Shown: positions 50,895 through 61,362, numbered from the stretch's first letter. The stretch is 64,000 nucleotides of DNA from Streptomyces sp. TLI_105 (GCF_900105415.1 NZ_FNSM01000001.1:744001-808000); one strand, 5' to 3'. Notes: generated by a model not told the origin, from the sequence alone. Numbers and translations are program-made.

Positions 50895-51761
50895 TCAGAG
50901 GCCGAGGTAGTCGCCCAGGTCGGCGTAGTCGACCTGCCACAGGCCGGGAGAGCCCGTCGGGTACTGGGAGCGGAAGCCGAGCATGCGCTGGACACGCGGG
51001 GAGAGCGTCTTGGCGAGCTCCTTGTCGACCAGGAAGGGGTACGCCTCCTCGCCGGTGAGGAAGCCCGCGTTGAAGGCGAAGGCCAGGCCCCGCCGGTACT
51101 CGTCGCCGGTCCGGTTCGCCCCACCGCCGTGCGCGACCTTGCCGCTGATCAGCAGGACGTCTCCGGCGTTCATGACCGCGGGAATCGTCTGCTCGGGAGT
51201 CCCCCGGTCCTCGAAGTCGCTCCAGTGGTTGCTTCCGGGGATGACGCGGGTGGCGCCGTTCTCCTCCGTGAAGTCGGTCAGGGCGACCAGGAAGTTGATG
51301 GTGACCTCCGGGCCGCTGGGTCCCATCCCGATGAACGGGAACCAGTTCTCCAGGTCGCGGTGCAGCATCTGCGCCTGGCTGTCGGGGCCGATCTCGATGA
51401 CCTGTGCGGTGGTCATCCAGTACGTGCCCGACTCCTGGAGGAAGACCAGGTCGCTGATCTCGTGGACCAGGGGGTGGTCGATGACCTCGCTGCGGAACGT
51501 GGCGCTGTGCGTCACCAGGTTCGTGAGTCGCTTGGTGTTGTTGCCGTGGAACGCGGCCACGATCTCGTTCTCGTGGGTCGAACCCGGGTTGATCGCCTGC
51601 AGCGGCGACTCGATCTCGGAGTTGAAGCGGGTGATCTGCTCCTGCGTCAGGAAGCCCTTGATGATGACGCCGCCGTCCCGGGTCACGATCTTGAGGATCT
51701 CCTCCGCCGGCGTGTCGTTCGCCACCGATGTCAGCGCCTGAGCCTTCTTCTGTGTGGTCAT
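50895..51761 (-). CDS. Phytanoyl-CoA dioxygenase (PhyH) family Fe(II)/2-oxoglutarate oxygenase
   Basis: 288 residues. DGGVIIKGFLTQEQITRFNSEI is the usual N-terminal strand-helix. The iron triad is HRD (in MLHRDLENWFPF) with the distal His in SGKVAHGGGANRTG; the 2-oxoglutarate-binding Arg is probably in TGDEYRRGLAFAF. IPGSNHWSDF matches the family PGSH motif. It hydroxylates a small organic substrate. Fifty-seven bases separate it from the aldehyde dehydrogenase gene, so it is probably in the same operon. Substrate unknown. Confidence 0.85.
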   Translation of the reverse strand: MTTQKKAQALTSVANDTPAEEILKIVTRDGGVIIKGFLTQEQITRFNSEIESPLQAINPGSTHENEIVAAFHGNNTKRLTNLVTHSATFRSEVIDHPLVHEISDLVFLQESGTYWMTTAQVIEIGPDSQAQMLHRDLENWFPFIGMGPSGPEVTINFLVALTDFTEENGATRVIPGSNHWSDFEDRGTPEQTIPAVMNAGDVLLISGKVAHGGGANRTGDEYRRGLAFAFNAGFLTGEEAYPFLVDKELAKTLSPRVQRMLGFRSQYPTGSPGLWQVDYADLGDYLGL

Positions 51762-51818
51762 GCGAATTCTCTCTCTATCCGAATCACGGTTGATCGACCG
51801 CGCGATCAGCCGCGGGCA

Positions 51819-53372
51819 TTACGGCTTCCCTGGTCTCCTGCGCGTCGTCTTCGCGACGGGGCAGGCGAGTTCGATCCAGGTCGTCTTCAGGGTCGTGAAC
51901 TTGTCGAGGCCGTGGAGGCTCCGGTCCGACCCGTGACCGGAGAGCTTCTGACCGCCGAAGGGCACCGAGGTGTCGCCCTCCTCGTAGCAGTTGACCCAGA
52001 CCAGGCCGGCCTGGATCTCCCGCGACAGGCGGTGGGCCCGGGCGAGGTCGCCGGTCCAGATGGCGGACCCGAGTCCGTAGTCGGAGTTGTTGGCGATCGC
52101 GATCGCCTCGGCGTCGTCGCGGAACGTCGTGACCGACAGGACGGGGCCGAAGATCTCGTGCTGGGCCAGGCGGCTGTGCTGGTCCACGTCCACGAAGACC
52201 ACCGGATCCACGTACAGTCCGTCGGTCCTCTTCCGGTCCGATCCGAGGACGAGCCGGGCTCCGTCCGCGATTCCCTTGCGCACCTCGTCCAGCACCTCGT
52301 CGCGATGCCCCTCGTACGCCAGAGGCCCCATCGTGGTCTCCGGGTCCAGCGGATCGCCGATCCTGTGGCGGCCGAGGTGGTCCACGACCCTGGCGACCAG
52401 CTCGTCGCGGATGTCCTCGTGCACGAGAAGCCTCGACCCCGCCGTGCACATCTGCCCGCTGTTGAAGGAGATCGCCCAGGCGGCCATCCGCGCGGCCTCG
52501 TCGAGGTCCGGTGCGTCGGGGAAGACGATGTTGGGGGACTTGCCTCCCAGTTCCAGCCAGACCGGCTTCGCGTTGGACTGTCCGGAGTAGGTCAGCAGCT
52601 GCTTTCCGACCTCCGTCGAGCCGGTGAAGGTCAGCGTGGCGACGTCGTCGTGCAGGGCCAGGGCCGAGCCGACCGTCGCACCGCTGCCGGTGACCACCTG
52701 GAGCACCCCGGCCGGCAGGCCCGCCTCGGCGGAGAGTTCCGCCGCGCGCAGGAGGGAGAGGGGCGTCTGCGTCGCGGGCTTGACGACGACGCTGTTCCCC
52801 GACACGAGGGCCGCGGGAATCTTGAACATCGACAGCGTCATCGGGAAGTTCCACGGCGTGATCGCGCCCACGACCCCCAGTGGCTCCCGCGTCACCAGGG
52901 CAACGGAGTCGTTGCGGCCGCGCGGCGACTCGTCCATCAGTTTGTCCGCGACTTCGCCGTACCAGCGGATCGTGTTGATGGCGGTGCGCAGTTCGACGGA
53001 CCAGGCCACCGTGACCGGCTTGCCCATCTCGAGCGCGACCAGCAGGGCCAGTTCGTCGCGGTGCTGGTCGAGCAGGTCCGCCCAGCGGATCAGCACGGCC
53101 CCGCGCTCACGTGGCTCCAGGCCCGCCCAGACCCGGGACGAGAACGCCTGCCTGGCACCTTGGACGGCCCGGTCCACGTCGTCGCGGTCCGCGCTGGGGA
53201 CGTCCGCGAAGGGCAGTCCGTCGCGCGGGCTGACGAGGGTGGCCGTCCGACCGGTCCTCGATTCGGCCCATTCGCCGTTGATCCACATTCCGCGCGACAG
53301 ACTCAGCCGGCTCTTGAGAGCGAGCCAGTCGTCCAGTGAACGCGCGGTGCCGGTTCGGTCCGTGTTCACCAC
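51819..53372 (-). CDS. NAD(P)-dependent aldehyde dehydrogenase
   Basis: 517 residues from GTG 53372 with AGGAGG 6 bases upstream (a second GTG follows directly). ALDH motifs: VVGAITPWNFPMTLS, FTGSTEVGKQL (NAD site), WLELGGKSPNIVF with the general-base Glu, SGQMCTAGSRLLV with the catalytic Cys, and EIFGPVLSV. It resembles gamma-glutamyl-gamma-aminobutyraldehyde and betaine aldehyde dehydrogenases. It overlaps the gamma-glutamyl hydrolase gene, and in the proposed pathway it would oxidise a gamma-glutamylated amino-aldehyde to its acid. Confidence 0.92.
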   Translation of the reverse strand: MVNTDRTGTARSLDDWLALKSRLSLSRGMWINGEWAESRTGRTATLVSPRDGLPFADVPSADRDDVDRAVQGARQAFSSRVWAGLEPRERGAVLIRWADLLDQHRDELALLVALEMGKPVTVAWSVELRTAINTIRWYGEVADKLMDESPRGRNDSVALVTREPLGVVGAITPWNFPMTLSMFKIPAALVSGNSVVVKPATQTPLSLLRAAELSAEAGLPAGVLQVVTGSGATVGSALALHDDVATLTFTGSTEVGKQLLTYSGQSNAKPVWLELGGKSPNIVFPDAPDLDEAARMAAWAISFNSGQMCTAGSRLLVHEDIRDELVARVVDHLGRHRIGDPLDPETTMGPLAYEGHRDEVLDEVRKGIADGARLVLGSDRKRTDGLYVDPVVFVDVDQHSRLAQHEIFGPVLSVTTFRDDAEAIAIANNSDYGLGSAIWTGDLARAHRLSREIQAGLVWVNCYEEGDTSVPFGGQKLSGHGSDRSLHGLDKFTTLKTTWIELACPVAKTTRRRPGKP

Positions 53373-54142
53373 GTCGTGCCTCCTGTCATGGCGGGTCCGA
53401 GGGCGTTCGCCTCCGATTGGTCGACGAGCCAGTCGAAGACGGGGTCCGGCGAGGCCATCCACTCGGGATGCCACTGCACCCCCACCACCGGGCTGTCGGC
53501 GAGCCTGATGGCTTCGACGACGCCGTCGGTGGTGGTGCCCATGACGGTGAGTCCTCGGCCCAGGCGGTCGACCGCCTGGTGGTGCCAGGAGTTGACGACG
53601 CGCTGGGGCCCGTAGAGCGTGTGGGCGAGGCTTCCCGGCGTGAAGTGGACGGTGTGCTCGTCGTCGCCGTCGTCAGGTGCGAAGTTCGGGGACGAGTGGA
53701 CGATCGGGCCCTCTTCTATGTGCTCGACGAGGGTGCCGCCGAGGACGATGTTGAGCAGCTGATGACCGCGGCACACGCCCAGGGTCGGAAGGTTCGCCTG
53801 GAGCGCGGCCACGAGGAGGGCCGCCTCGTACTCGTCCCGTTCGGGGTCCGGCACGTCGTGGTTCCACCTCGGGTCGACCGCGGGGTCGACCTGGGCGTTC
53901 CCGCCCCAGCGGGAAGGATGGACGTCCTGCCCGCCGGTGACGATGAGTCCGTCCAGTCGGTCGACCACCTGTTCCGCGTCACAGTTGAACGGCACGTTGA
54001 CCGGTATTCCGCCAGCGGCGGCCACCTTGTCGCCGAACGCGCTGAAGTAGGAGTTGATGAACTGGAATTGGAAGCGGCGGGACGTCCCCTTCACCATGCC
54101 CAGGCTCAGGCGGCGGCCCGTGATGCCGATCAGCGGTGGCAT
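53366..54142 (-). CDS. Gamma-glutamyl-gamma-aminobutyrate hydrolase-type class I glutamine amidotransferase (PuuD-like)
   Basis: 258 residues from ATG 54142, with GGAGAG 8 bases upstream; GTG 54148 is an alternative that overlaps the upstream stop. Motifs: DGLIVTGGQDVHPSRWG, nucleophile elbow LGVCRGHQLLNIVLGG with Cys, and VVGVQWHPEWM with the catalytic His and Glu. PuuD proteins cleave gamma-glutamyl amides to glutamate and the free amino acid. The NSWHHQAVDRLG stretch is also PuuD-like. It is placed between the alcohol and aldehyde dehydrogenase genes, which fits the release step of a gamma-glutamylated pathway. Confidence 0.9.
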   Translation of the reverse strand: MPPLIGITGRRLSLGMVKGTSRRFQFQFINSYFSAFGDKVAAAGGIPVNVPFNCDAEQVVDRLDGLIVTGGQDVHPSRWGGNAQVDPAVDPRWNHDVPDPERDEYEAALLVAALQANLPTLGVCRGHQLLNIVLGGTLVEHIEEGPIVHSSPNFAPDDGDDEHTVHFTPGSLAHTLYGPQRVVNSWHHQAVDRLGRGLTVMGTTTDGVVEAIRLADSPVVGVQWHPEWMASPDPVFDWLVDQSEANALGPAMTGGTTW

Positions 54143-54144
54143 GT

Positions 54145-55251
54145 TCACACCTCTCCGACCCGGGCGACGACACGAATCTCCCGTCCGGACGCCAGGGCCT
54201 TGAATCCGTCGTTGATGGTGGCCAGGTCGCACCGGGCGGTCACGAGGTCGTCGAGCTGGAGCAGGCCCATGCGGTTGAAGCGCACGTACAGCGGGACGTC
54301 GACCTTGAAGTGGTTGGAGCCCATGAAGGAGCCCTGGATGCGCTTCTCCTCCAGGAACAGCTCCGCCCCTCGTACCGGAATCGGCTGCGAGTCCGGGATC
54401 ATGCCCATCACGGTGGCGGTCCCGCCCGGCCGGAGCATGGCGAACGCCTGTCCGGCCGTGGCGGCCGAACCGACCGCCTCGAACGCGTGGTGCACACCGG
54501 TGCCGGTGATCGCCCGCACCGCCTCGACCGGGTCGGTCTCCCTCGCGTCGACGACGTGCGTCGCGCCGAATCGGACGGCCCGCTCCAGCTTGCCCGGCAC
54601 GACGTCGATCCCGATGACCTGCGCCGCGCCCGCCAGTTGTGCGGCTTGGACGGCGGCGAAACCGACCCCGCCAAGGCCGACGACGGCGACGCTCTGCCCG
54701 GTCTGCACCGAGGCGCTGTGCAGGACCGCGCCCATGCCCGTCGTGACGGCGCAGCCGAGCACGCTCGCCGTCTCCGGACGGATGTCGTCCGGGATGGTGA
54801 CCAGGCTGTTCTTGTGGACGAGGATCATCTCCGCGAAGGCGCCGATGCCGGCGGTCGGCCGTACCGGCCGGCCGTCGAGCTTGGTCAGCCGCGGCCGGGA
54901 CCGCTCCTGCTGCAGCCGTGCCCGGTTCACGCACAGCGTCTGCCTCCCGGCCACGCAGTACTCGCAGTTGCCGCAGTACGCGGACAGGCACGTCACGACC
55001 GTGTCCCCCGGCGCGAACTCCGACACGCCCGTGCCGGCGGCCACGACCCGACCGACCGCCTCGTGACCGAGGACGATCGGCGGCTGGGTCTCGAAGGTGC
55101 CGTCGATCTCGTGCAGGTCCGAATGGCACAGACCGGCGTACGCCACCTTCACCAGGACCTCGTCCGGTCCGGGATCGTCGATCAGGAGCTCCTCGAGTTC
55201 GAGGGGGCCCGGTGCCGTGTTCAGGACGGCGGCTGTTATCCGGGTGCTCAT
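54145..55251 (-). CDS. Zinc-dependent alcohol dehydrogenase
   Basis: 368 residues from ATG 55251 (ATGA overlap with the glutamine-synthetase-like gene). Catalytic Zn ligands: AGLCHSDLH (Cys) and LGHEAVGRV (His, Glu). Structural Zn loop CGNCEYCVAGRQTLC. Rossmann motif VVGLGGVGFAAVQAA. It belongs to the class III/NDMA-type alcohol dehydrogenases. In this operon it would oxidise a gamma-glutamylated amino alcohol to the aldehyde handled by the neighbouring aldehyde dehydrogenase. Putrescine pathways use an amine oxidase here instead, so the alcohol dehydrogenase tells about the likely substrate. Confidence 0.92.
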   Translation of the reverse strand: MSTRITAAVLNTAPGPLELEELLIDDPGPDEVLVKVAYAGLCHSDLHEIDGTFETQPPIVLGHEAVGRVVAAGTGVSEFAPGDTVVTCLSAYCGNCEYCVAGRQTLCVNRARLQQERSRPRLTKLDGRPVRPTAGIGAFAEMILVHKNSLVTIPDDIRPETASVLGCAVTTGMGAVLHSASVQTGQSVAVVGLGGVGFAAVQAAQLAGAAQVIGIDVVPGKLERAVRFGATHVVDARETDPVEAVRAITGTGVHHAFEAVGSAATAGQAFAMLRPGGTATVMGMIPDSQPIPVRGAELFLEEKRIQGSFMGSNHFKVDVPLYVRFNRMGLLQLDDLVTARCDLATINDGFKALASGREIRVVARVGEV

Positions 55252-56612
55252 ACCAGCTCGAAGTATCGGTTGCGCTCCCACGGGGTGATCCCGGAGTCGG
55301 GATCACCCCCACCGGTGTGGAACGACAGCCACTCCGACAGGCGCGTGCCGATCCAGTAGCCGACGAACTCACCGCCGAGCGCCTCGGGCAGGATCTTGTC
55401 CGCCTCCAGTGCCGCGGCCGCCTGGCTGATGCTCGCCGGGATCGGCTCCCCGTCGGGGCGGAACCAGGCCATGCCGGTCAGGGCGGTGGGCGGCTCGAGT
55501 TCGTTGCGGATCCCGAAGAGGCCTGCGCCGAGAACAGCCGCGGTGACCAGGTACATGTTCGCGTCCGAACCGGGCACGCGGTACTCGATGCGGGACTGCT
55601 TCGGGTGGTCCACGACGGCGCGCACCGCCGTCGTCTTGTTGCCGACTCCCCAACTGATGGTCGTGGGCGGGCCCTCGGCGGGGATGAGCCGGCGATAGGA
55701 GGTGATGAAGGGAAGGGAGATCGACGTCGTACCCGCCATCGCCGGCATCACGCCGCCGATGAACCGGCTCATCACGTCGGACGGACCGTCGGGGCTGTAG
55801 AAGGCGTTCCCGTCCGGCGTCGCCAGCGAGAGGTTCAGGTGCGAGGCCTGGCCCCAGGCGTCCGACCACTTCGCCATGAACGTCACGGTCCGGCCGAGCT
55901 CGTGGCCCACCTCACGCATCACCTGTCGACATCGGGCCCACCGGTCGGCGACCTCGACGGCACTGCCCATCGCGACATTGACTTCGATCTGGCCTGCGGC
56001 GGCCTCGTCGTTCCAGGCCTCCCAGTCGATGCCGATGTCCCGCAGCCGCTCCTCCACCCGCTCCAGGTACGCGCGCCAGTCCGCGTCCTTGGCGAGCACG
56101 TAAGCACCTCCGCCGGTGCCGCCGAGCGGAGTGAGGCCCTCGTAGCCCTTGGCGCGGGCTTCGCGAACCGACTCCTCGAAAATGGTCGCTTCGATCTCGA
56201 TGGCGGTGTTGACCGTGAAACCGATCTCCTTGGCGTCGGCCTCGACGCGGCGCAGCAGGTTGCGCGGACAGACGGAGACCGGGGTGCCGTCCTGGGTCCA
56301 GAAGTCGCCGATGACGGCCGCCTTGCCCGGCTTCCACACGACCAGCGTGCTGAGGTCGGGGCGGAGGAAGATGTCCGCGAGTTCGCCGCGCCAGGAAGGG
56401 AAGGGGATACCGAGGATCGGGGTGCTGCTCAGGTCGTTGCCGAACACGACGTCCGCGAAGGCGAATCCCTGCTCGACGCAGCCCAGGAACTTGCCTCGCG
56501 ACAGGGTCTTTCCGATGAACGTGCCGTCGAGGTTGGTCGCCTGGATCTCGACGGACGTGATGCCGTGCTCATCCAGCCAGCGGTCGAGCTCATCAATGGT
56601 CATCTCAGACAC
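55248..56612 (-). CDS. Glutamine-synthetase-like gamma-glutamyl ligase (PuuA/GlnA4-like)
   Basis: 454 residues from GTG 56612 (ATG 56603 possible). The GS fold is clear: NTAIEIEATIFEES (first metal Glu), GQIEVNVA, TFMAKWSDAWGQASHLNLSL (GS His-loop with W/K changes), RIEYRVPGSDANMYLVTAAVLGAG (ADP/glutamate Arg region). It has neither the adenylylation-site NLY motif nor the length of housekeeping GlnA. Such paralogues glutamylate polyamines or ethanolamine in Streptomyces. It overlaps the unknown gene upstream by 8 bases and the alcohol dehydrogenase by ATGA. Confidence 0.9.
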   Translation of the reverse strand: MSEMTIDELDRWLDEHGITSVEIQATNLDGTFIGKTLSRGKFLGCVEQGFAFADVVFGNDLSSTPILGIPFPSWRGELADIFLRPDLSTLVVWKPGKAAVIGDFWTQDGTPVSVCPRNLLRRVEADAKEIGFTVNTAIEIEATIFEESVREARAKGYEGLTPLGGTGGGAYVLAKDADWRAYLERVEERLRDIGIDWEAWNDEAAAGQIEVNVAMGSAVEVADRWARCRQVMREVGHELGRTVTFMAKWSDAWGQASHLNLSLATPDGNAFYSPDGPSDVMSRFIGGVMPAMAGTTSISLPFITSYRRLIPAEGPPTTISWGVGNKTTAVRAVVDHPKQSRIEYRVPGSDANMYLVTAAVLGAGLFGIRNELEPPTALTGMAWFRPDGEPIPASISQAAAALEADKILPEALGGEFVGYWIGTRLSEWLSFHTGGGDPDSGITPWERNRYFELV

Positions 56613-57210
56613 CGAATCTCACCTTCCAGTGCGCGCCACACATTGCCGACAGGTGCGCCACGCTGCCGACGACGGTGACGCCGGTCGCGATGGCGAACAG
56701 AAAAGTCTCACCGCGGCCGCTGAACACCGCCGCCAGCGCGTCTGCGGGGCCGTGCACCTCGTACGCCGGTGCGTCCTCGCCGAAGCGGATTTCCTCCTCC
56801 TCGGTCTGGCAGACCACGCGGAGCCCCTCGGGGAATCCGGTCGAGCCATGGTTCGCCGCCCAGAAGGACGATGCGGCGTCACGCCAGGCGGGCACCGGCG
56901 GGTTCAGCAGTGTCTGGACCGCCGAGGCGAGCTCGTCGGGCGTCGCGGCGAGCGCGTAATCGGAATAGGGCACGAGGGGGATCGCCTCGACGCCCTCGTC
57001 CACGCCGTGGTGGATGTCCACGCCGCCCTCGGCGAAGAGCAGGGTCGCGGCCTGGGCGTCCAGCTGCGATCGCAGCGCCACGGTGCCGGTCAACCCCGTG
57101 AGGAGATCACGGAGTTCGGGCACCGCCGCACTCTCGCGCAAGACCCTCGCCAGCGAGAGCACGAGCGGAGTCGGATCCGCTTCGACCTCGATTCTCACAG
57201 CGCCACTCAT
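56605..57210 (-). CDS. Uncharacterised protein heading the gamma-glutamyl operon
   Basis: 201 residues from ATG 57210 with GAGG 9 bases upstream. No signal peptide, membrane span or known catalytic motif was recognised. It begins AVRIEVEADPTPLVLSLARVLRES and has two similarly sized halves: one around LTGLTGTVALRSQLDAQAATLLFAEGGVDI and one around RFGEDAPAYEVHGPADALAAVFSGR. The beta-strand/glycine pattern faintly recalls SCP2-like lipid-binding folds; this is weak. The 8-base overlap with the ligase gene means it is part of the pathway, perhaps as a subunit or substrate carrier. Confidence 0.7.
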   Translation of the reverse strand: MSGAVRIEVEADPTPLVLSLARVLRESAAVPELRDLLTGLTGTVALRSQLDAQAATLLFAEGGVDIHHGVDEGVEAIPLVPYSDYALAATPDELASAVQTLLNPPVPAWRDAASSFWAANHGSTGFPEGLRVVCQTEEEEIRFGEDAPAYEVHGPADALAAVFSGRGETFLFAIATGVTVVGSVAHLSAMCGAHWKVRFGV

Positions 57211-57273
57211 GGGCACTCACCTCAATCATTCGCGGCCGCACACGGGGTGCCGACGCCATTCTCAGAATCTCGA

Positions 57274-57308
57274 TCAAATGACTTGCTCATTTGACTGAGT
57301 CGTTTGAC
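57274..57308. promoter_or_regulatory. Palindromic operator upstream of the gamma-glutamyl operon
   Basis: The arms TCAAATGA (57274-57281) and TCATTTGA (57287-57294) are perfect inverted repeats around CTTGC. A third, diverged half-site, GTCGTTTGAC, follows at 57300-57308. This AT-rich dyad in 70 percent GC DNA is a likely TetR-type operator. The TetR at 63411 is one candidate binder. Confidence 0.6.
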
Positions 57309-57377
57309 TTGAACGTAGTCCCGGTGAAAGGGGGGTGTCAATCACATGGCGGCAAAGAAATCGCTCTTTGCCGGGCG

Positions 57378-58832
57378 CTACGTGAAGCGCAGGACGCCGT
57401 CCTCGAGAGGTGCGCTCAGGAGGTCCTTCATCTGCTCGTGGACCTGGGGATTGATCCACGGCTCGCGGTCGCCCTGGGCCGGCATGTCGTCCATGTGGCG
57501 CACGAGGTAGCCCGAGGAGACGTCCTTGACCCAGGGTCCTCGCGACATGCCCCGGTCCTCGTCGCGCAGAACAGGCGTCACGACCGTCGTACCCAGTTCG
57601 TCCATCCTGGTGAGCAGCGAGCTCCAGAACCGGTTGACCAGTTCGAGGCGGAGCGTCCAGGAGGAGTTGAGGTAGCCGAAGGCCATGAGGAGGTTCGGGA
57701 CCCCGCTGAACGCGACCCCCTTGTAGGTGAAGGTCTGCGAGAAATCGACCGGCTCGCCGCCCATGCTGAACCGGATCTTCCCGAGTGTGACGAGCTGCAG
57801 GCCGGTCGCGGTCACGATCACGTCGGCCGGAACCTCTTCGCCGGACGCCACCCGGAGGCCACCCTCCGTGAACGTCTCGATGTGCCCCGTCACCACCTCG
57901 GCCCTGCCGTCCCGGACGGCGTGGAAGAGGTCCCCGTTGGGCACCAGGCACACGCGCTGGTCCCAGGGCTCGTAGGCCGGGGTGAAGTGCTTCTCCCGGC
58001 ACTCGCGGCCGACGATCTTCTCGATCTCGTCGAAGAGGTGCTTCTTGAAGGCCTGGGGATCGGTGCGCGCGAAGTGGTACTTCACCTGCTGGTCACGGAG
58101 GTTGCGCAGCCGGATCCGCGTGAACGCCTCCCGGTCCCCCACTTCCGCGCGCAGCCGGTTGGCCTGCTCGTCGACATCGGAGTCGATGGCCACGTAGGTG
58201 GGCGACCGCTGCACCATCGTGACCTTCGACGCGGTCCGGGCGAGGGCCGGGACCAGGGTGATCGCGGTGGCACCGGATCCGATGACGACGACCCGCTTTC
58301 CGGTGCAGTCGAGGTCGGCCGGCCACTGCTGGGGATGGACGATCGCCCCGCGGAACGCCGCCTGGCCGGGGAACTCCGGCTTGTGGCCGCCCTCGTGGTC
58401 GTAGTAGCCCGCGGCCATGTAGAGGTACGAACAGGCGACGCGTTCGCGACCGGCGGGGCCCGCGACCTCCAAGACCCAGGAGCGGTCGTCCTGCGACCAG
58501 TCGGCGGCGACGACCCGGCGACCGAGGCGGATGTGCCGCCTCAACCCGTACTCGTCGACGGTCTCCCTCAGGTAGTCGAGGATGGCCTCGCCCGACGCGA
58601 TCGACTTCTCGGCGGTCCACGGCTTGAAACCGTATCCCAGCGTGAACATGTCACTGTCGGACCGGATCCCGGGGTACCGGAACAGGTCCCACGTGCCCCC
58701 GAGGTCGTCCCGCGCCTCGAGCATGACGAACGACCGACCTGGATGCGTCGCCGTCAGTTCGACCGCCGCCGCGATGCCCGAGAGGCCGGCGCCGACGATC
58801 ACCACGTCGACGCGCTCATTGGTCTGATCCAT
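57378..58832 (-). CDS. Flavin-containing monooxygenase, Baeyer-Villiger type
   Basis: 484 residues from ATG 58832; GTG 58859 is an alternative. FAD-binding VVIVGAGLSGIAAAVEL, NADP-binding VVVIGSGATAITLVPAL, and between them FRGAIVHPQQWPADLDCTGKR, the FxGxxxHxxxW region of FMO/BVMO enzymes. DLGGTWDLFRYPGIRSDSD matches the BVMO group that includes ketone monooxygenases and EthA-like proteins. It inserts oxygen into ketones or at heteroatoms using NADPH. Divergent from the acyl-CoA ligase gene, so the pair may process a ketone or aldehyde-derived acid. Confidence 0.9.
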   Translation of the reverse strand: MDQTNERVDVVIVGAGLSGIAAAVELTATHPGRSFVMLEARDDLGGTWDLFRYPGIRSDSDMFTLGYGFKPWTAEKSIASGEAILDYLRETVDEYGLRRHIRLGRRVVAADWSQDDRSWVLEVAGPAGRERVACSYLYMAAGYYDHEGGHKPEFPGQAAFRGAIVHPQQWPADLDCTGKRVVVIGSGATAITLVPALARTASKVTMVQRSPTYVAIDSDVDEQANRLRAEVGDREAFTRIRLRNLRDQQVKYHFARTDPQAFKKHLFDEIEKIVGRECREKHFTPAYEPWDQRVCLVPNGDLFHAVRDGRAEVVTGHIETFTEGGLRVASGEEVPADVIVTATGLQLVTLGKIRFSMGGEPVDFSQTFTYKGVAFSGVPNLLMAFGYLNSSWTLRLELVNRFWSSLLTRMDELGTTVVTPVLRDEDRGMSRGPWVKDVSSGYLVRHMDDMPAQGDREPWINPQVHEQMKDLLSAPLEDGVLRFT

Positions 58833-58955
58833 AAGGGTCACTTCCCGCCTTGTTCGCACGATGCGTCCGGCACGTCGGACCGGCCCGGCACCACGTGCGC
58901 GGAGTTCCCGATCGCCCCTGGACAGGGCATTGCGACGGCCTCGCGGAGTTGAGTA

Positions 58956-58996
58956 GAGTCACATGACTAGATCGGACGTCTAGATCATTCGTCCCA
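58956..58996. promoter_or_regulatory. Dyad-rich divergent promoter region of the monooxygenase and acyl-CoA ligase genes
   Basis: Within the 297-base gap between the two starts lie AGTCA-CA-TGACT and, next to it, CTAGA-seven bases-TCTAG, with CTAGATC as a direct repeat. The AT-rich island is unlike the surroundings. A TetR or MarR regulator could bind here; no clear promoter hexamers are seen. Confidence 0.45.
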
Positions 58997-59129
58997 CTTG
59001 ATGGTAGCCAGGTCCTCCGGCCCGGCGTCAACCCCCGGCGAAGTCGATCGCGTCCTCCGCGGCCAGGCATCAGCGCTGCCGCGCACCCGCACGCCGACAC
59101 GGCAACCGCCCGACCCAAGGAGCAATGAA

Positions 59130-60773
<1,644 letters not shown>

Positions 60774-60803
60774 GCGATGCCTTCACATGATCTCGCTTGG
60801 TGG

Positions 60804-61362
60804 GTCATGGTGGGACGTGCCCGAGCGGTACGGGCCGTGGGCTACGCTCCATACCCGTTTCCGCAGGTGGGCGATGGACGGAACGCTCGACCGGATGCTT
60901 TGGGCCGCCTAGGCGAGAGCCGATGCCGCAGGTGACGTCGATCGGCTCGTCGCGGTTGACTCGACCGTCGCGCATCCCCACCAGCACGCGGCCGGGGCCC
61001 GAGAAGGGGGCTTCGCGGCCCCGCTCTCGGACGGTCCAGAGGGGGGCTGAACAGCAAGATCCACCTGGTCTGCGACGGCCGGGGCCGTCCCCTCGCCATC
61101 GTCGTCACCGGCGGCAACACCAACGACTGCACCCCGTTCACCGCCGTGATGGAGGCGATCCGGGTGCCCGCATCGGGCCGGGCCGCCCCGTGTCCGGCCC
61201 GGCCACGTCCTGGGCGACAAGGGCTACGGCTCGAAAGCGATCCACACCTGGCTCCGCCGTCGCGGCATCCCGCACACGATTCCCGAGCGGGCCGACCAGG
61301 TCCGTGACCGGGCCCGGCACGGCAGCCGAGGGGGCCGCCCGCCGGCCCGCAAGCAGCCCTGA
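60804..61362 (+). pseudogene. IS5-family transposase remnant, N-terminal and middle parts
   Basis: Three blocks in different frames match IS5-type transposases. [29 protein letters not shown] begins near 60813 and soon meets a stop. SKIHLVCDGRGRPLAIVVTGGNTNDCTPF starts near 61048. GDKGYGSKAIHTWLRRRGIPHTIPERADQ and SRGGRPPA run from about 61206 to 61350. At least two frameshifts and stops make it non-functional. The N-terminal 30-40 residues and the inverted repeat are not recognisable. The matching C-terminal end appears 1.8 kb away at 63141. Confidence 0.8.
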
